A stretch of 64,000 bases of DNA from Mesorhizobium sp. 1M-11. Lineage in GTDB: Bacteria; Pseudomonadota; Alphaproteobacteria; Rhizobiales; Rhizobiaceae. The number at the start of each line of letters is the position of its first letter. Position 1 is the first letter of the stretch. Where the stretch lies: NCBI RefSeq assembly GCF_001303895.1, contig NZ_LJSD01000075.1, forward strand, positions 69,501-133,500. Direction: 5' to 3'. A program made the position numbers and the translations under genes. The notes under the pieces are model-generated. The model worked only from the letters and a program-made list of their open reading frames with translations. It was not told the origin of the DNA and made no database searches. Shown here piece by piece: positions 1 through 7,328 of this stretch.

Positions 1-362
1 AGCCCCTCCTTGCTGCGCAGGAGCTCCGGCAACGCGGCAATCCCCGCGGCGATAGCAAACGCCGTCAGGTCGTTTTTGCGGCGTTCGGCACGTCGACGCG
101 CGCGCCGTTTCGCACTCAGGCGGTAGGCCAGGAACACCACACCGGCCAGCACCAGGAACCCTGCCCCGAAGCCCAACGCCGCGTTGATGGGACCAAATCG
201 GTCGGCAGCCCAGAGATAGGCTGCCAGCAGCAGAAAACTCACCCCCATCAACGCGGCGATGAGAGCCAGCCCACAGGCGATCGCCGCGCCACGAATATGC
301 TTGACGATGGTGCCAGCCTCACCGGCAACGAGGCTGATGAAAAGGGAAGCCAGCGGTTTCAC
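1..362 (-). CDS. Phage holin family (DUF1469/YqjE-like) membrane protein, 3' end outside window
   Basis: About 120 residues are visible from a GTG start; the C-terminus lies beyond base 1. The protein has two hydrophobic segments (about residues 24-52 and 60-85) followed by a strongly basic stretch rich in Arg and Lys. This matches the small two-helix inner-membrane proteins of the YqjE/DUF1469 'phage holin superfamily III' group. The gene starts 13 bases after the stop of the DUF883 gene upstream, the pairing seen in yqjD-yqjE type operons, so the two are probably co-transcribed. No ATG fits better than the GTG. A role in membrane stress is inferred from context only. Confidence 0.7.
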   Translation of the reverse strand, partial: MKPLASLFISLVAGEAGTIVKHIRGAAIACGLALIAALMGVSFLLLAAYLWAADRFGPINAALGFGAGFLVLAGVVFLAYRLSAKRRARRRAERRKNDLTAFAIAAGIAALPELLRSKEG

Positions 363-375
363 GTGCCGCCGGAAT

Positions 376-702
376 TCAACGCCGCGACAGGAGCGCGAAA
401 AGGAAACCGACACCAGCGGCCACAGCCAGAGCCGTCATCGGTTTTTCACGGACTGTGGCAGAGAGCTGATCTTCGATGTCATGGGCGTTGCCGCGCAGTT
501 TTTCCATGGCTGCCTCACCCCGTTCACGCAGGTGTTCGGCACCTTGGGCCGCGGCACGGCGGGCCGCACCAAATCCGTGCTCGCCGGTTTCGGCCAGTTG
601 CTGGGTCAGCTTCGCGATATCGGCCTGCAGTTGCCGGATATCGGCCTCTAGATCCGCAGTGGACTTGGCGGTTCCGCTGATCTTGTCCGTGGTTCTGGCC
701 AT
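376..702 (-). CDS. DUF883 (ElaB/YqjD-like) membrane-anchored protein
   Basis: The 108-residue product has a long charged, heptad-like helical region (about residues 15-80) and one C-terminal transmembrane segment ending in Ser-Arg-Arg. That is the architecture of the ElaB/YqjD/DUF883 family, whose E. coli members are stress-induced inner-membrane proteins that bind ribosomes. The ATG at 702 was chosen over one at 732 because AGGGAG lies just upstream of it. A candidate sigma-EcfG promoter lies 48 bases upstream, and the general stress regulators are the next genes, so this is probably a member of the general stress regulon. Confidence 0.78.
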   Translation of the reverse strand: MARTTDKISGTAKSTADLEADIRQLQADIAKLTQQLAETGEHGFGAARRAAAQGAEHLRERGEAAMEKLRGNAHDIEDQLSATVREKPMTALAVAAGVGFLFALLSRR

Positions 703-749
703 GCTGAACTCCCTGCATTTTGCCGTGCCCACACGCCCGGCACCATCTC

Positions 750-774
750 AACCCGCTCGGAAAGGGCCGGTTCC
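750..774 (-). promoter_or_regulatory. Candidate sigma-EcfG promoter for the DUF883 gene
   Basis: On the minus strand GGAAC is followed after 16 bases by GGTT. This is one mismatch from the alphaproteobacterial sigma-EcfG consensus GGAAC-N16/17-CGTT, and it lies 48 bases upstream of the DUF883 start. Confidence 0.5.
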
Positions 775-822
775 ATTGAAAATGGTTTTGACAATTCAGT
801 CCAGCCGCAAAGGCAGCAGCCT

Positions 823-1371
823 TCAACGAACCGATGACCCTGTCACCTGGGCCGAGATCGCATCGGGTCCGAAATCTTCATCGCCGGAGATCTGAAGGAT
901 TTCCTGAAGCCGGGTACGGGCCCGGCTGACGCGGCTCTTGATGGTACCTACCGCGCAACCGCAGATTTCCGCCGCTTCCTCATAAGAGAAGCCGGAAGCG
1001 CCGATCAGGATGATGGCTTCGCGCTGGTCCTCGGGCAATTGCTCCAGCGCAGCACGAAAATCCTTGAGATCAAGTTGCCCGTGCTGGGATGGATGGATGG
1101 CCAGCCGTGCCGTCATGATGCCGTCGCTGTCCTGGATCTCGCGGCCACGCTTGCGCATCTGCGAATAGAATTCGTTGCGTAGGATGGTGAAAAGCCAGGC
1201 CTTGAGGTTGGTGCCCAGCTGAAAACTGTCCTGCTTGTCCCAGGCCTTGACCAGGGTCTCCTGGACAAGGTCGTCGGCGCGGTCGGCATTCTGGGTCAAT
1301 GACACGGCAAAAGCGCGCAGGCTTGGGATGGCGCCGAGCAGGTCGGTCCGGAAGCCCTCGGATGCGGACAT
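823..1371 (-). CDS. ecfG: General stress response sigma factor EcfG (ECF15 type)
   Basis: The 182-residue protein has the two-domain ECF plan: region 2 (about 12-80, with a conserved DLVQETLVKAW segment) and region 4 (about 100-170, with the helix-turn-helix YEEAAEICGCAVGTIKSRV). It is the sigma factor of the alphaproteobacterial general stress response. NepR holds it inactive until phosphorylated PhyR sequesters NepR. It starts 3 bases after the nepR stop, and phyR diverges from the pair; this arrangement is diagnostic. Length is normal for the family. A sigma-EcfG promoter precedes nepR, implying positive autoregulation. Confidence 0.95.
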   Translation of the reverse strand: MSASEGFRTDLLGAIPSLRAFAVSLTQNADRADDLVQETLVKAWDKQDSFQLGTNLKAWLFTILRNEFYSQMRKRGREIQDSDGIMTARLAIHPSQHGQLDLKDFRAALEQLPEDQREAIILIGASGFSYEEAAEICGCAVGTIKSRVSRARTRLQEILQISGDEDFGPDAISAQVTGSSVR

Positions 1372-1374
1372 GCG

Positions 1375-1566
1375 TCAGTCCTTCTTGCGCCCTGGTTCGA
1401 CCTGCTCCAGTTGCGCCAGCAACTGAGCAAACCGATCCGGAACTTCGTCCGACACGAGTTCGTCGTAATATTGCTTGAGCTTGCGGCCGATTTCGGAATT
1501 CGCGCCGAGCGCATCGGCAGAACCGGCCTGGCGCGTACCGGCGCCAGTCTTGGTGGTGTCCTTCAT
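1375..1566 (-). CDS. nepR: Anti-sigma factor NepR
   Basis: A 63-residue protein containing the NepR core (IGRKLKQYYDELVSDEVPDR, about residues 26-45), two amphipathic helices that bind either EcfG or the sigma-like domain of PhyR. The tails on both sides are polar and probably disordered, as is usual for NepR. The ATG at 1566 is preferred over an upstream start because AAAGG lies in front of it and the size matches the family. It is cotranscribed with ecfG (3-base gap) and divergent from phyR. Confidence 0.93.
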   Translation of the reverse strand: MKDTTKTGAGTRQAGSADALGANSEIGRKLKQYYDELVSDEVPDRFAQLLAQLEQVEPGRKKD

Positions 1567-1645
1567 TCGCCTTTTGTCCAGTCCCCCGAGCTGTTTTCGG
1601 CTTGGTCCAGCAAGCAATCTCTATCCGTTCGCTTGGTTGGCTCGT

Positions 1646-1670
1646 AACGTCTCCCCTGGACAATGGTTCC
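1646..1670 (-). promoter_or_regulatory. Sigma-EcfG promoter of nepR-ecfG
   Basis: On the minus strand GGAAC (1670-1666) and CGTT (1649-1646) are separated by exactly 16 bases, a perfect match to the consensus, about 80 bases before the nepR start. Confidence 0.88.
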
Positions 1671-1678
1671 GCCATGGT

Positions 1679-1703
1679 GGAACTTTTTCATGGCGAGAAC
1701 GTT
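1679..1703 (+). promoter_or_regulatory. Sigma-EcfG promoter of phyR
   Basis: GGAAC (1679-1683) and CGTT (1700-1703) are separated by 16 bases, a perfect consensus match 71 bases before the phyR start. Together with the opposite promoter at 1646-1670 it gives two autoregulatory promoters within 58 bases. Confidence 0.88.
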
Positions 1704-1773
1704 CGTTGTCCCGGGTATATATATACTTCTAGCTGCTACATCGCAGAGACGCCATCCGAGGGAGCCGTTTGTT

Positions 1774-2568
1774 ATGGGTTTGTCCGCCACTATCGCGCCG
1801 CATCTTCCTTATTTGCGCAGGTTTGCGCGGGCCGTCTCCGGCTCTCAGCATAGCGGCGATGCCATGGTGGCGACGATGCTCGAGGCGATCATCGCAGACA
1901 CGTCGATCTTTCCCGAAAGTTCCTCCGATCGCATCGCGCTCTACAAGATCTTCGCAAAACTGTTCACGTCGGTTGCAATCCGCGTCCCTAAAGGTGAAGA
2001 GCCGACGGGCTGGGAAGAACGGGCGGCAGCCAATCTTGACGCTCTTGCACCGTTGCCGCGCCAAGCCTTCCTGCTGGTCGCCGTCGAAGGTTTCAGCGAG
2101 GTTGAGGGAGCCGAAGTCCTCGGTATCGGCGAAGATCGCTTCACCGATCTTCTCGTCGAGGCGAGCAAGGAGATTTCCCGTCAGGTCGCGACCGACATCC
2201 TCATCATCGAGGACGAGCCGCTGATTGCCATGGATATCGAGGAGATGGTGGAAAGCCTCGGCCATCGCGTTGTCGGCATCGCCCGCACACAGGCGGAAGC
2301 CGTGGCACTTTTTGCCAAGGCTCGGCCAAAAATGGTGCTGGCCGACATTCAACTTGCCGACGGCAGCTCCGGCATCGATGCCGTCAACGACATCTTGAGA
2401 ACGGCATCCGTGCCGGTCATCTTCATCACGGCCTTCCCCGAGCGTCTGCTGACTGGTGAAAGGCCGGAACCGACCTTCCTCGTTACGAAGCCGTTCAACC
2501 CTGACATGGTCAAGGCGTTGATCAGCCAGGCGCTGTTCTTTGATCGACAGGCCAAGGCTGCGGCTTGA
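1774..2568 (+). CDS. phyR: PhyR anti-anti-sigma response regulator
   Basis: The 264-residue protein joins an ECF sigma-like domain (about 1-130) that mimics EcfG to a C-terminal receiver domain (about 140-255). Visible receiver residues are the acidic pair E147-D148, phosphoacceptor D191 (VLADIQLADG), T219 and K239 in VTKPF. Phosphorylation frees the sigma-like domain to bind NepR and release EcfG. The ATG at 1774 is used because GAGGGAG precedes it and upstream starts would run through the promoter. It diverges from nepR-ecfG and has its own sigma-EcfG promoter. Two HWE kinases follow downstream and are candidate phosphodonors. Confidence 0.96.
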   Translation: MGLSATIAPHLPYLRRFARAVSGSQHSGDAMVATMLEAIIADTSIFPESSSDRIALYKIFAKLFTSVAIRVPKGEEPTGWEERAAANLDALAPLPRQAFLLVAVEGFSEVEGAEVLGIGEDRFTDLLVEASKEISRQVATDILIIEDEPLIAMDIEEMVESLGHRVVGIARTQAEAVALFAKARPKMVLADIQLADGSSGIDAVNDILRTASVPVIFITAFPERLLTGERPEPTFLVTKPFNPDMVKALISQALFFDRQAKAAA

Positions 2569-2604
2569 CGAAGACGGCTCCGATCGTGTTTTTCGCAGCA
2601 GAGC

Positions 2605-2630
2605 GGAACAAACAAGGGCGGCAGCACGTT
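2605..2630 (+). promoter_or_regulatory. Sigma-EcfG promoter of the DUF1328 gene
   Basis: GGAAC (2605-2609) and CGTT (2627-2630) are separated by 17 bases, within the accepted spacing, 28 bases upstream of the start at 2659. Confidence 0.8.
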
Positions 2631-2658
2631 CTGCCGCATCTAACAAAGGAGTCGGTTC

Positions 2659-2823
2659 ATGCTGTACTGGGCGCTGGTTTTTCTGGTCGTGGCGATCGTG
2701 GCCGGCGCGCTTGGATTCGGAGGCATAGCTGGAGCATCCGCAGGTCTGGCCAAGATTCTCTTCTTCATCTTCCTGGCTTTCCTCGTGATTTCTCTGCTCG
2801 CCGGCATCTTCAAACGGGCATGA
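2659..2823 (+). CDS. DUF1328 (YtjA-like) small membrane protein
   Basis: A 54-residue, almost wholly hydrophobic protein with two transmembrane helices (about 3-24 and 31-50) joined by a glycine-rich turn (GFGGIAG) and ending in Lys-Arg-Ala. This is the DUF1328 pattern, a family of small stress-associated membrane proteins of unknown biochemical role. AAAGGAG lies at 2645-2651, eight bases before the ATG. A sigma-EcfG promoter lies directly upstream, which places it in the general stress regulon. It ends 40 bases before the HWE kinase gene, so the kinase may be read from the same promoter. Confidence 0.85.
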   Translation: MLYWALVFLVVAIVAGALGFGGIAGASAGLAKILFFIFLAFLVISLLAGIFKRA

Positions 2824-2863
2824 ACGGCACCGCAGCCAACGCCGTGGAAAAGCAGGGCGCGCT

Positions 2864-3943
2864 ATGAGCCTGCCGGCCAACGAGAACATCCAGGTGGTTG
2901 CAGAGGCCGCGACCACAGCACGTGTCGACAAGGTCGAGCGACTCGACCAGGTCGAGCGACGACTCGACCAGGATGACCTGCCCCCGGGTTGCGATGCGCA
3001 GATCCGGCGGGCCTTCAATATCGCCCTCAGACATACCGGCATCTATGTAGCCTACCACGATCGGACGCTGGCCAAGGTCTGGACGCGGAACATCCTCGCC
3101 CCATTGGTACCGAAGAAAAAAGGCGGCGGCCTGCCTCCGGCTCAGTTGGAGAGGATCGAAGCCGCCCAGCGCCATGTGCTGGAAACTGGAGAATCCGGGC
3201 GCATCGAGATCAGCATGCCGCATGAAGATGGGGTACGCTGGTTCGACATCTGGCTGGACGCGGACCTGGACGACGCGGGCGTCATCCAGGGCATCGTGTC
3301 TACCTGGATCGAAGTGACCGAGCAGAAGCGCCGCGAGCAGACGCTGAAGACGCTGTTGCGAGAGGTCAGTCACCGCTCCAAGAACCTGCTGGCCATTATC
3401 CAGGGTATCGCCAGCCAGACCGGCCGCTATTCAAGCGATATCGGCGACTTCTTGACCCGCTTCAGGGGTAGGCTGCAATCGCTCTCCTCCTCGCAGGATC
3501 TGGTGACCTCTTCCAATTGGCGCGGCGCCCGCCTTCGCGAACTGATCGAAGGCCAGATGGAGCGCTATGGCGCCGATCCCTCGCGAAGCCTGCGTTTCGA
3601 AGGTGTAGACCCATTCCTCAACCCCAACGCGGCACTCCACATTGGTCTTGCCGTGCACGAACTCGTCGTCAATTCGATGAGCTATGGCGCTCTGTCGCAA
3701 TCGGACGCTGTCGTCGACGTTACGGCCGGGCTCGCGGATCTCGATGCGAACCCGCCCGCCTTGTGGCTGCGCTGGAACGAACGTTTCCCTTCCTGCAGCA
3801 GTCCCGACCAGAAGCGTTTCGGTTCGGTGGCACTGGAGCGGGTAGTCCCCGCCGCGCTCGATGGCATGGCCACATTCGAGATTGCTGACGACCGGGTCGA
3901 GTATCATCTGGTCGTGCCGGCGGGCAACTTCGCCGCGGATTGA
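2864..3943 (+). CDS. PAS-HWE family sensor histidine kinase (candidate general stress kinase)
   Basis: The 359-residue soluble protein begins with an acidic repeat-like stretch (about 22-38) and a PAS domain (about 45-152). An HWE-type dimerisation segment carries H170 in EVSHRSKNLL, followed by an ATPase domain with N-box HELVVNS (265-271) and the defining W-x-E motif WNE (304-306). HWE/HisKA_2 kinases are the known phosphodonors of PhyR (the PhyK type). Position just after phyR and a sigma-EcfG-controlled gene supports that role. It lacks transmembrane segments, so it would sense a cytoplasmic signal through PAS. Partnership with PhyR is an inference. Confidence 0.85.
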   Translation: MSLPANENIQVVAEAATTARVDKVERLDQVERRLDQDDLPPGCDAQIRRAFNIALRHTGIYVAYHDRTLAKVWTRNILAPLVPKKKGGGLPPAQLERIEAAQRHVLETGESGRIEISMPHEDGVRWFDIWLDADLDDAGVIQGIVSTWIEVTEQKRREQTLKTLLREVSHRSKNLLAIIQGIASQTGRYSSDIGDFLTRFRGRLQSLSSSQDLVTSSNWRGARLRELIEGQMERYGADPSRSLRFEGVDPFLNPNAALHIGLAVHELVVNSMSYGALSQSDAVVDVTAGLADLDANPPALWLRWNERFPSCSSPDQKRFGSVALERVVPAALDGMATFEIADDRVEYHLVVPAGNFAAD

Positions 3944-3987
3944 TCCGGACGAGCCTTAACCCGATATTCACCATGATTTGCGATACT

Positions 3988-4030
3988 TTGCCGGCGTTTT
4001 GGGGCCGGCGGTTTTGGGGCCGGCGTTTTG
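3988..4030. repeat. Triplicate 14-16 base GCCGGCG/TTTTGG tandem repeat
   Basis: Three consecutive units of GCCGGCG(G)TTTTGG(GG) lie between the HWE kinase gene and the next small gene. The unit length varies by one or two bases, so no long reading frame is maintained. Confidence 0.7.
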
Positions 4031-4070
4031 GATCGGGTCCGACGCCCGGACAAGGTGGGGGATAGGTGCG

Positions 4071-4244
4071 GTGACCAGCGACATGCAGGGCTTGGAGCGC
4101 GCCGCGCGCCTTTCGCTGGGCAACTTCGACGATCAGCCGGCCATCCCGGATACAAAACACCGAAACCTGGGACCAGGTCCCGTCGTGTTCGCCATCGTCG
4201 GCGGCATGGTGCTGATCGTGGCTCTCATTTCGCTCGCGGGATAA
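4071..4244 (+). CDS. Small single-pass membrane protein of unknown function
   Basis: A 57-residue frame from GTG 4071 (53 residues if the ATG at 4083 is used) with a polar N-terminus and one C-terminal transmembrane segment (PVVFAIVGGMVLIVALISLAG) that ends the protein. GGGGGATA lies at 4057-4064, which favours the GTG. A tail-anchored or single-pass topology is likely. I recognise no family. It sits among general stress genes, but no sigma-EcfG promoter is visible upstream. Confidence 0.5.
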   Translation: MTSDMQGLERAARLSLGNFDDQPAIPDTKHRNLGPGPVVFAIVGGMVLIVALISLAG

Positions 4245-4404
4245 ACCCCACGTCGGGGCGGCTTGGTCGTTTGCCTCGAAAAAACCACCTTGCAAGCCAA
4301 GCGATTGAGGGGGCAGACAAAATCCATCCACCCATGCTAAAGAACCGCTTGGAAGTGGACGCCGCGCTGCAATGCGAGGGACTTCAAGCGAGAGGAGTGA
4401 ATTG

Positions 4405-4653
4405 ATGCGTAAGACTATTTTGGCACTGGCGGGCGTGCTTGCCCTCAGCGCTTGTACCACCACCGAACAGGACGTTTCCGTCGGCACCGGAGTTGGCGCG
4501 CTGATCGGCGGCGCTGTCGGCGGCTGGAAGGGCGCAGCCATCGGCGCGGCCGTCGGCGCCGGCTCGGGCCTGCTGGTCCGCAACCTGCGCAATGGCTACT
4601 GCCAGTATCGCGATCCAGACAGTGGCCGGATCTATACCCGCCGCTGCAACTGA
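4405..4653 (+). CDS. Glycine-zipper outer-membrane lipoprotein
   Basis: An 82-residue precursor with a lipoprotein signal peptide ending in LSAC (lipidated Cys about residue 17). It then has a glycine-zipper segment (about 29-58, GxxxG repeats in GTGVGALIGGAVGG and GAAIGAAVGAGSG) and a C-terminal tail with two cysteines. This resembles the SlyB/YMGG-like glycine zipper lipoproteins, which associate with the outer membrane under envelope stress. GAGAGGAGTG precedes the ATG at 4405. It is followed by a strong bidirectional terminator. Confidence 0.8.
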   Translation: MRKTILALAGVLALSACTTTEQDVSVGTGVGALIGGAVGGWKGAAIGAAVGAGSGLLVRNLRNGYCQYRDPDSGRIYTRRCN

Positions 4654-4723
4654 TCTGCGCGGTATTAGAGCGCCGCGCACCCGTTTGAGGCGCCAAAGGA
4701 CGCTCTGACACCTGAAATCCACG

Positions 4724-4750
4724 AAAAAGGCCGGCTTGCCGGCCTTTTTT
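4724..4750. terminator. Bidirectional Rho-independent terminator
   Basis: A 7-bp GGCCGGC/GCCGGCC stem with a 2-base loop is flanked by five A on the left and six T on the right. It therefore works as a terminator for both convergent genes (lipoprotein and CHASE-HWE kinase). Confidence 0.9.
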
Positions 4751-4774
4751 GCGTCTCGTCCCAGCGACCGTATC

Positions 4775-6400
4775 TCAGCTCGAATAAGGAAGCCGGATCC
4801 TCACCCGCAATCCATCATCGCGGAATTCGCGTTCTATCGTGCCACGCAGCTCGCGCGTGATGTTCATGTCGATCAAGCGCGTACCAAAGCCGGTCTTGGC
4901 CGGCGGTTCCAGCTTCGTCTTGCCGGTTTCCGTCCAGTTGAACGCCAATGTCCGTTCACGCCCTTTGCCTTCGACCGTCCAATCCACTTTGAGTGCCCCA
5001 ACTGAATTGCCGGCCTCGCCATATTTTAGGGCGTTGGTCGCCAGTTCATGGAAGGTAAGCCCGAGCGCCTGGGTCATGGTTTCATCGAGCATGATCTGCG
5101 GGCCGGAGAGCAGACCATTCGGCAGTTCTTTCCCGAAGACCTGGCTGAGCTCGACGCGCAGCAAGTCGCCGAGATCGGCCTGTTGACGCCGCGAACGCGT
5201 CAGCATGTCCTGCGATGCAGCCATCGACTGAAGCCTTGCCGAAAAGGAGTTCGTAAATTCCTTGAGGTCAGCAGAATGCGCAGCCGTCTGACGGGATATC
5301 GCCAGAACACGGGCGATGGAATTCTTGATCCGATGCCGCATCTCCTGAAGCATCAAATCCTTCTCCAGCAGGCTCTTCTCGGTCGTTTCGTGCAATTGTG
5401 CGGCCGCATCGAAAGCCCGCTCCTGGTAACGGGCGATCATCGCGATGGTGCCTGCCAGCAGCAATCCGAACAGGCCGAGCACGACCGGCACGAAGGGCGA
5501 AGAGGGCTCGGTGAAGGCAGCGGTCGGCCGCAGCACGATGGCCCAGGGTCGACCCGCAACCTCGATCATGCGAATGCTCTTGAGACCAAACCCATGCACC
5601 GGCGGCTCGTCCGAACGGAACAACAGATTGTTCGGGTCGATCGACTGATCATAGGCCTCGATATTGACGGGCAGTTGTGGAGCTTTGCCGAGGATCACAT
5701 CGAACAAGTCGCGCGCGCGAAAAATCGCGTAGAGGAACCCCTTCGTGGATGCCACGGGGTCCTGATTCTGCGCCGCGTCCCGTGAACCAAGCCTGGCGAA
5801 GATCACAAACCCCGTGACCATCGATTCGGCCTGATCTTTCCAGCTGGACAGGGGATCGAGCATACGCCGGCCACTCGTATGCAAGCCGTTGTCGGCCATC
5901 GTCTGTTCCATGGCCTTTCGCGACACGGGATCGGCCGCAACATCGAAACCGAGATAGCGCCTGCTTTCCTTTTCCGCCGGCTCAAGCAACATCACAGGTG
6001 CCTGCCAGGGAACACCGGCAATCGATGAAATCGTCCGGTCGACACCGTAGTTACGCCGTATTTCCTCTTCCGCTGCAGCTTCCTCGCCCGGTCTGACCAG
6101 TTTGAGATAGCCTAGGCCAAGCAACCCGGCGAGATTCCCGTCGACGTCGAGCGTCTTGTAGAAATTCTCGAATTCGGCGCGGGAGACATCGCCTGACCGG
6201 GCGCCGAAGAATGCTTCGGTCGCCCGCAGCAGCGACATATGCAGGTCGAGCCTGCTTTCCACGCGATTGACGGCGTCGTCGGCTGCGGCCTCGAACTTGA
6301 TTCGGGCCGCGTCGCGCGAGGCAAAATAAGCGAAGCCGGCCAGGACAAGGCTGGCCATGGCGACGGCAACGAAAGCAATCGTCGGGAAAAACTTTTTCAA
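4775..6400 (-). CDS. Membrane CHASE-domain HWE family sensor histidine kinase
   Basis: The 541-residue protein has a transmembrane segment (8-27), a periplasmic CHASE domain (about 50-290), a second transmembrane segment (about 303-324), a short linker and an HWE kinase core. The core shows H356 in EMRHRIKN, N-box HELATNA (451-457), W-x-E motif WTE (489-491) and GFGTRL. CHASE domains bind small extracellular ligands. It lies convergent to the stress-gene cluster, and HWE kinases commonly feed the PhyR pathway, so it is a second candidate input kinase. No partner response regulator is adjacent. No sigma-EcfG motif is visible upstream. Confidence 0.87.
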   Translation of the reverse strand: MKKFFPTIAFVAVAMASLVLAGFAYFASRDAARIKFEAAADDAVNRVESRLDLHMSLLRATEAFFGARSGDVSRAEFENFYKTLDVDGNLAGLLGLGYLKLVRPGEEAAAEEEIRRNYGVDRTISSIAGVPWQAPVMLLEPAEKESRRYLGFDVAADPVSRKAMEQTMADNGLHTSGRRMLDPLSSWKDQAESMVTGFVIFARLGSRDAAQNQDPVASTKGFLYAIFRARDLFDVILGKAPQLPVNIEAYDQSIDPNNLLFRSDEPPVHGFGLKSIRMIEVAGRPWAIVLRPTAAFTEPSSPFVPVVLGLFGLLLAGTIAMIARYQERAFDAAAQLHETTEKSLLEKDLMLQEMRHRIKNSIARVLAISRQTAAHSADLKEFTNSFSARLQSMAASQDMLTRSRRQQADLGDLLRVELSQVFGKELPNGLLSGPQIMLDETMTQALGLTFHELATNALKYGEAGNSVGALKVDWTVEGKGRERTLAFNWTETGKTKLEPPAKTGFGTRLIDMNITRELRGTIEREFRDDGLRVRIRLPYSS

Positions 6401-6526
6401 AATCAGCCGCTAGCCCGCAAGAGCCCCCGGTGGTCCTTTTAGACTACGGAAAACCAAACCGAAAGCGGTATGCTTTGTTAGCCTGGTGACGACAAGCGCA
6501 CGGGCCGGCATTGCTGACAAATGGTG

Positions 6527-7321
6527 CTAGGCGGCTTCCTTGAGTGCCCCTGGTCCAGGTATGGCGCCAGGCGGGCATTTGCCCAGAATGATCATGCCCA
6601 GCACCTCGTCCTTTGTGACGTCCTGGGTTCGGGCCGTGCCGACAACCTGTCCGTTCTTCATCACGCAGACGCGGTCGGCCAGGTCAAAGACGTCATGGAT
6701 ATCGTGGCTGATCAGGAAGATACCGAGCCCATCCGTCTTGAGCTGCCTGACAAGCTCGCCCACCTGAGCCGTTTCCTGCGGGCCCAGGGCGGCGGTCGGC
6801 TCGTCCATGATCAGGATACGCGCGTTGAACAGGATGGCGCGGGCAATCGCCACCGACTGGCGCTGGCCGCCGGACAGTTTGACGACCGGATCCTTGAAGC
6901 GCTGGAAGCGCGGATTGAGGCGCCCCATCACCTTGCGCGCCTCTGCTTCCATGGCCGCATCGTCGAGCGTGCCATATTTCGTCATCACCTCCCGGCCCAG
7001 GAAAAGGTTGGCGGCGGCATCGACATTATCGGCTAAAGCGAGCGTCTGATAGATCGTCTCGATGCCGTATTTCTTGGCGTCGCGCGGATTGGAAATCGCC
7101 GCCTCTTCGCCGTTGATGAAGATCTGGCCGGAATCGCGCTTGTAGGCGCCGGAGAGGATCTTGATGAAGGTCGACTTGCCGGCACCGTTATGACCGAGCA
7201 AGGCTACCACTTCGCCCGGATAGAGATCGCAGGATGCACCGTCCACGGCGCGAATGCCACCGAAGGCGATCGATATGTCCTTCATCTCGACGAGCGGAAT
7301 GCGGTTCTGTTCCATGGTCAT
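6527..7321 (-). CDS. xylG: D-xylose ABC transporter ATP-binding protein XylG
   Basis: A 264-residue single ABC domain with Walker A GHNGAGKST (43-51), signature LSGGQ (149-153), Walker B ILIMDEP (169-175) and a SHD switch histidine. E. coli XylG is a two-domain protein of about 510 residues; this is the half-size version common in rhizobia (compare FrcA), which probably acts as a homodimer. It follows xylH after 7 bases with AAGGGG before the ATG, as last gene of xylF-xylH-xylG. Xylose as substrate is inferred from the XylF and XylH homologues; a related pentose or fructose is possible. Confidence 0.87.
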   Translation of the reverse strand: MTMEQNRIPLVEMKDISIAFGGIRAVDGASCDLYPGEVVALLGHNGAGKSTFIKILSGAYKRDSGQIFINGEEAAISNPRDAKKYGIETIYQTLALADNVDAAANLFLGREVMTKYGTLDDAAMEAEARKVMGRLNPRFQRFKDPVVKLSGGQRQSVAIARAILFNARILIMDEPTAALGPQETAQVGELVRQLKTDGLGIFLISHDIHDVFDLADRVCVMKNGQVVGTARTQDVTKDEVLGMIILGKCPPGAIPGPGALKEAA

Positions 7322-7328
7322 GCCCCTT

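Noticed and set aside
1729..3042. 437-residue open frame opposite phyR
   Set aside because: It runs antisense to phyR, the DUF1328 gene and the HWE kinase, with no domain; GC-rich coding strands often keep such frames open.
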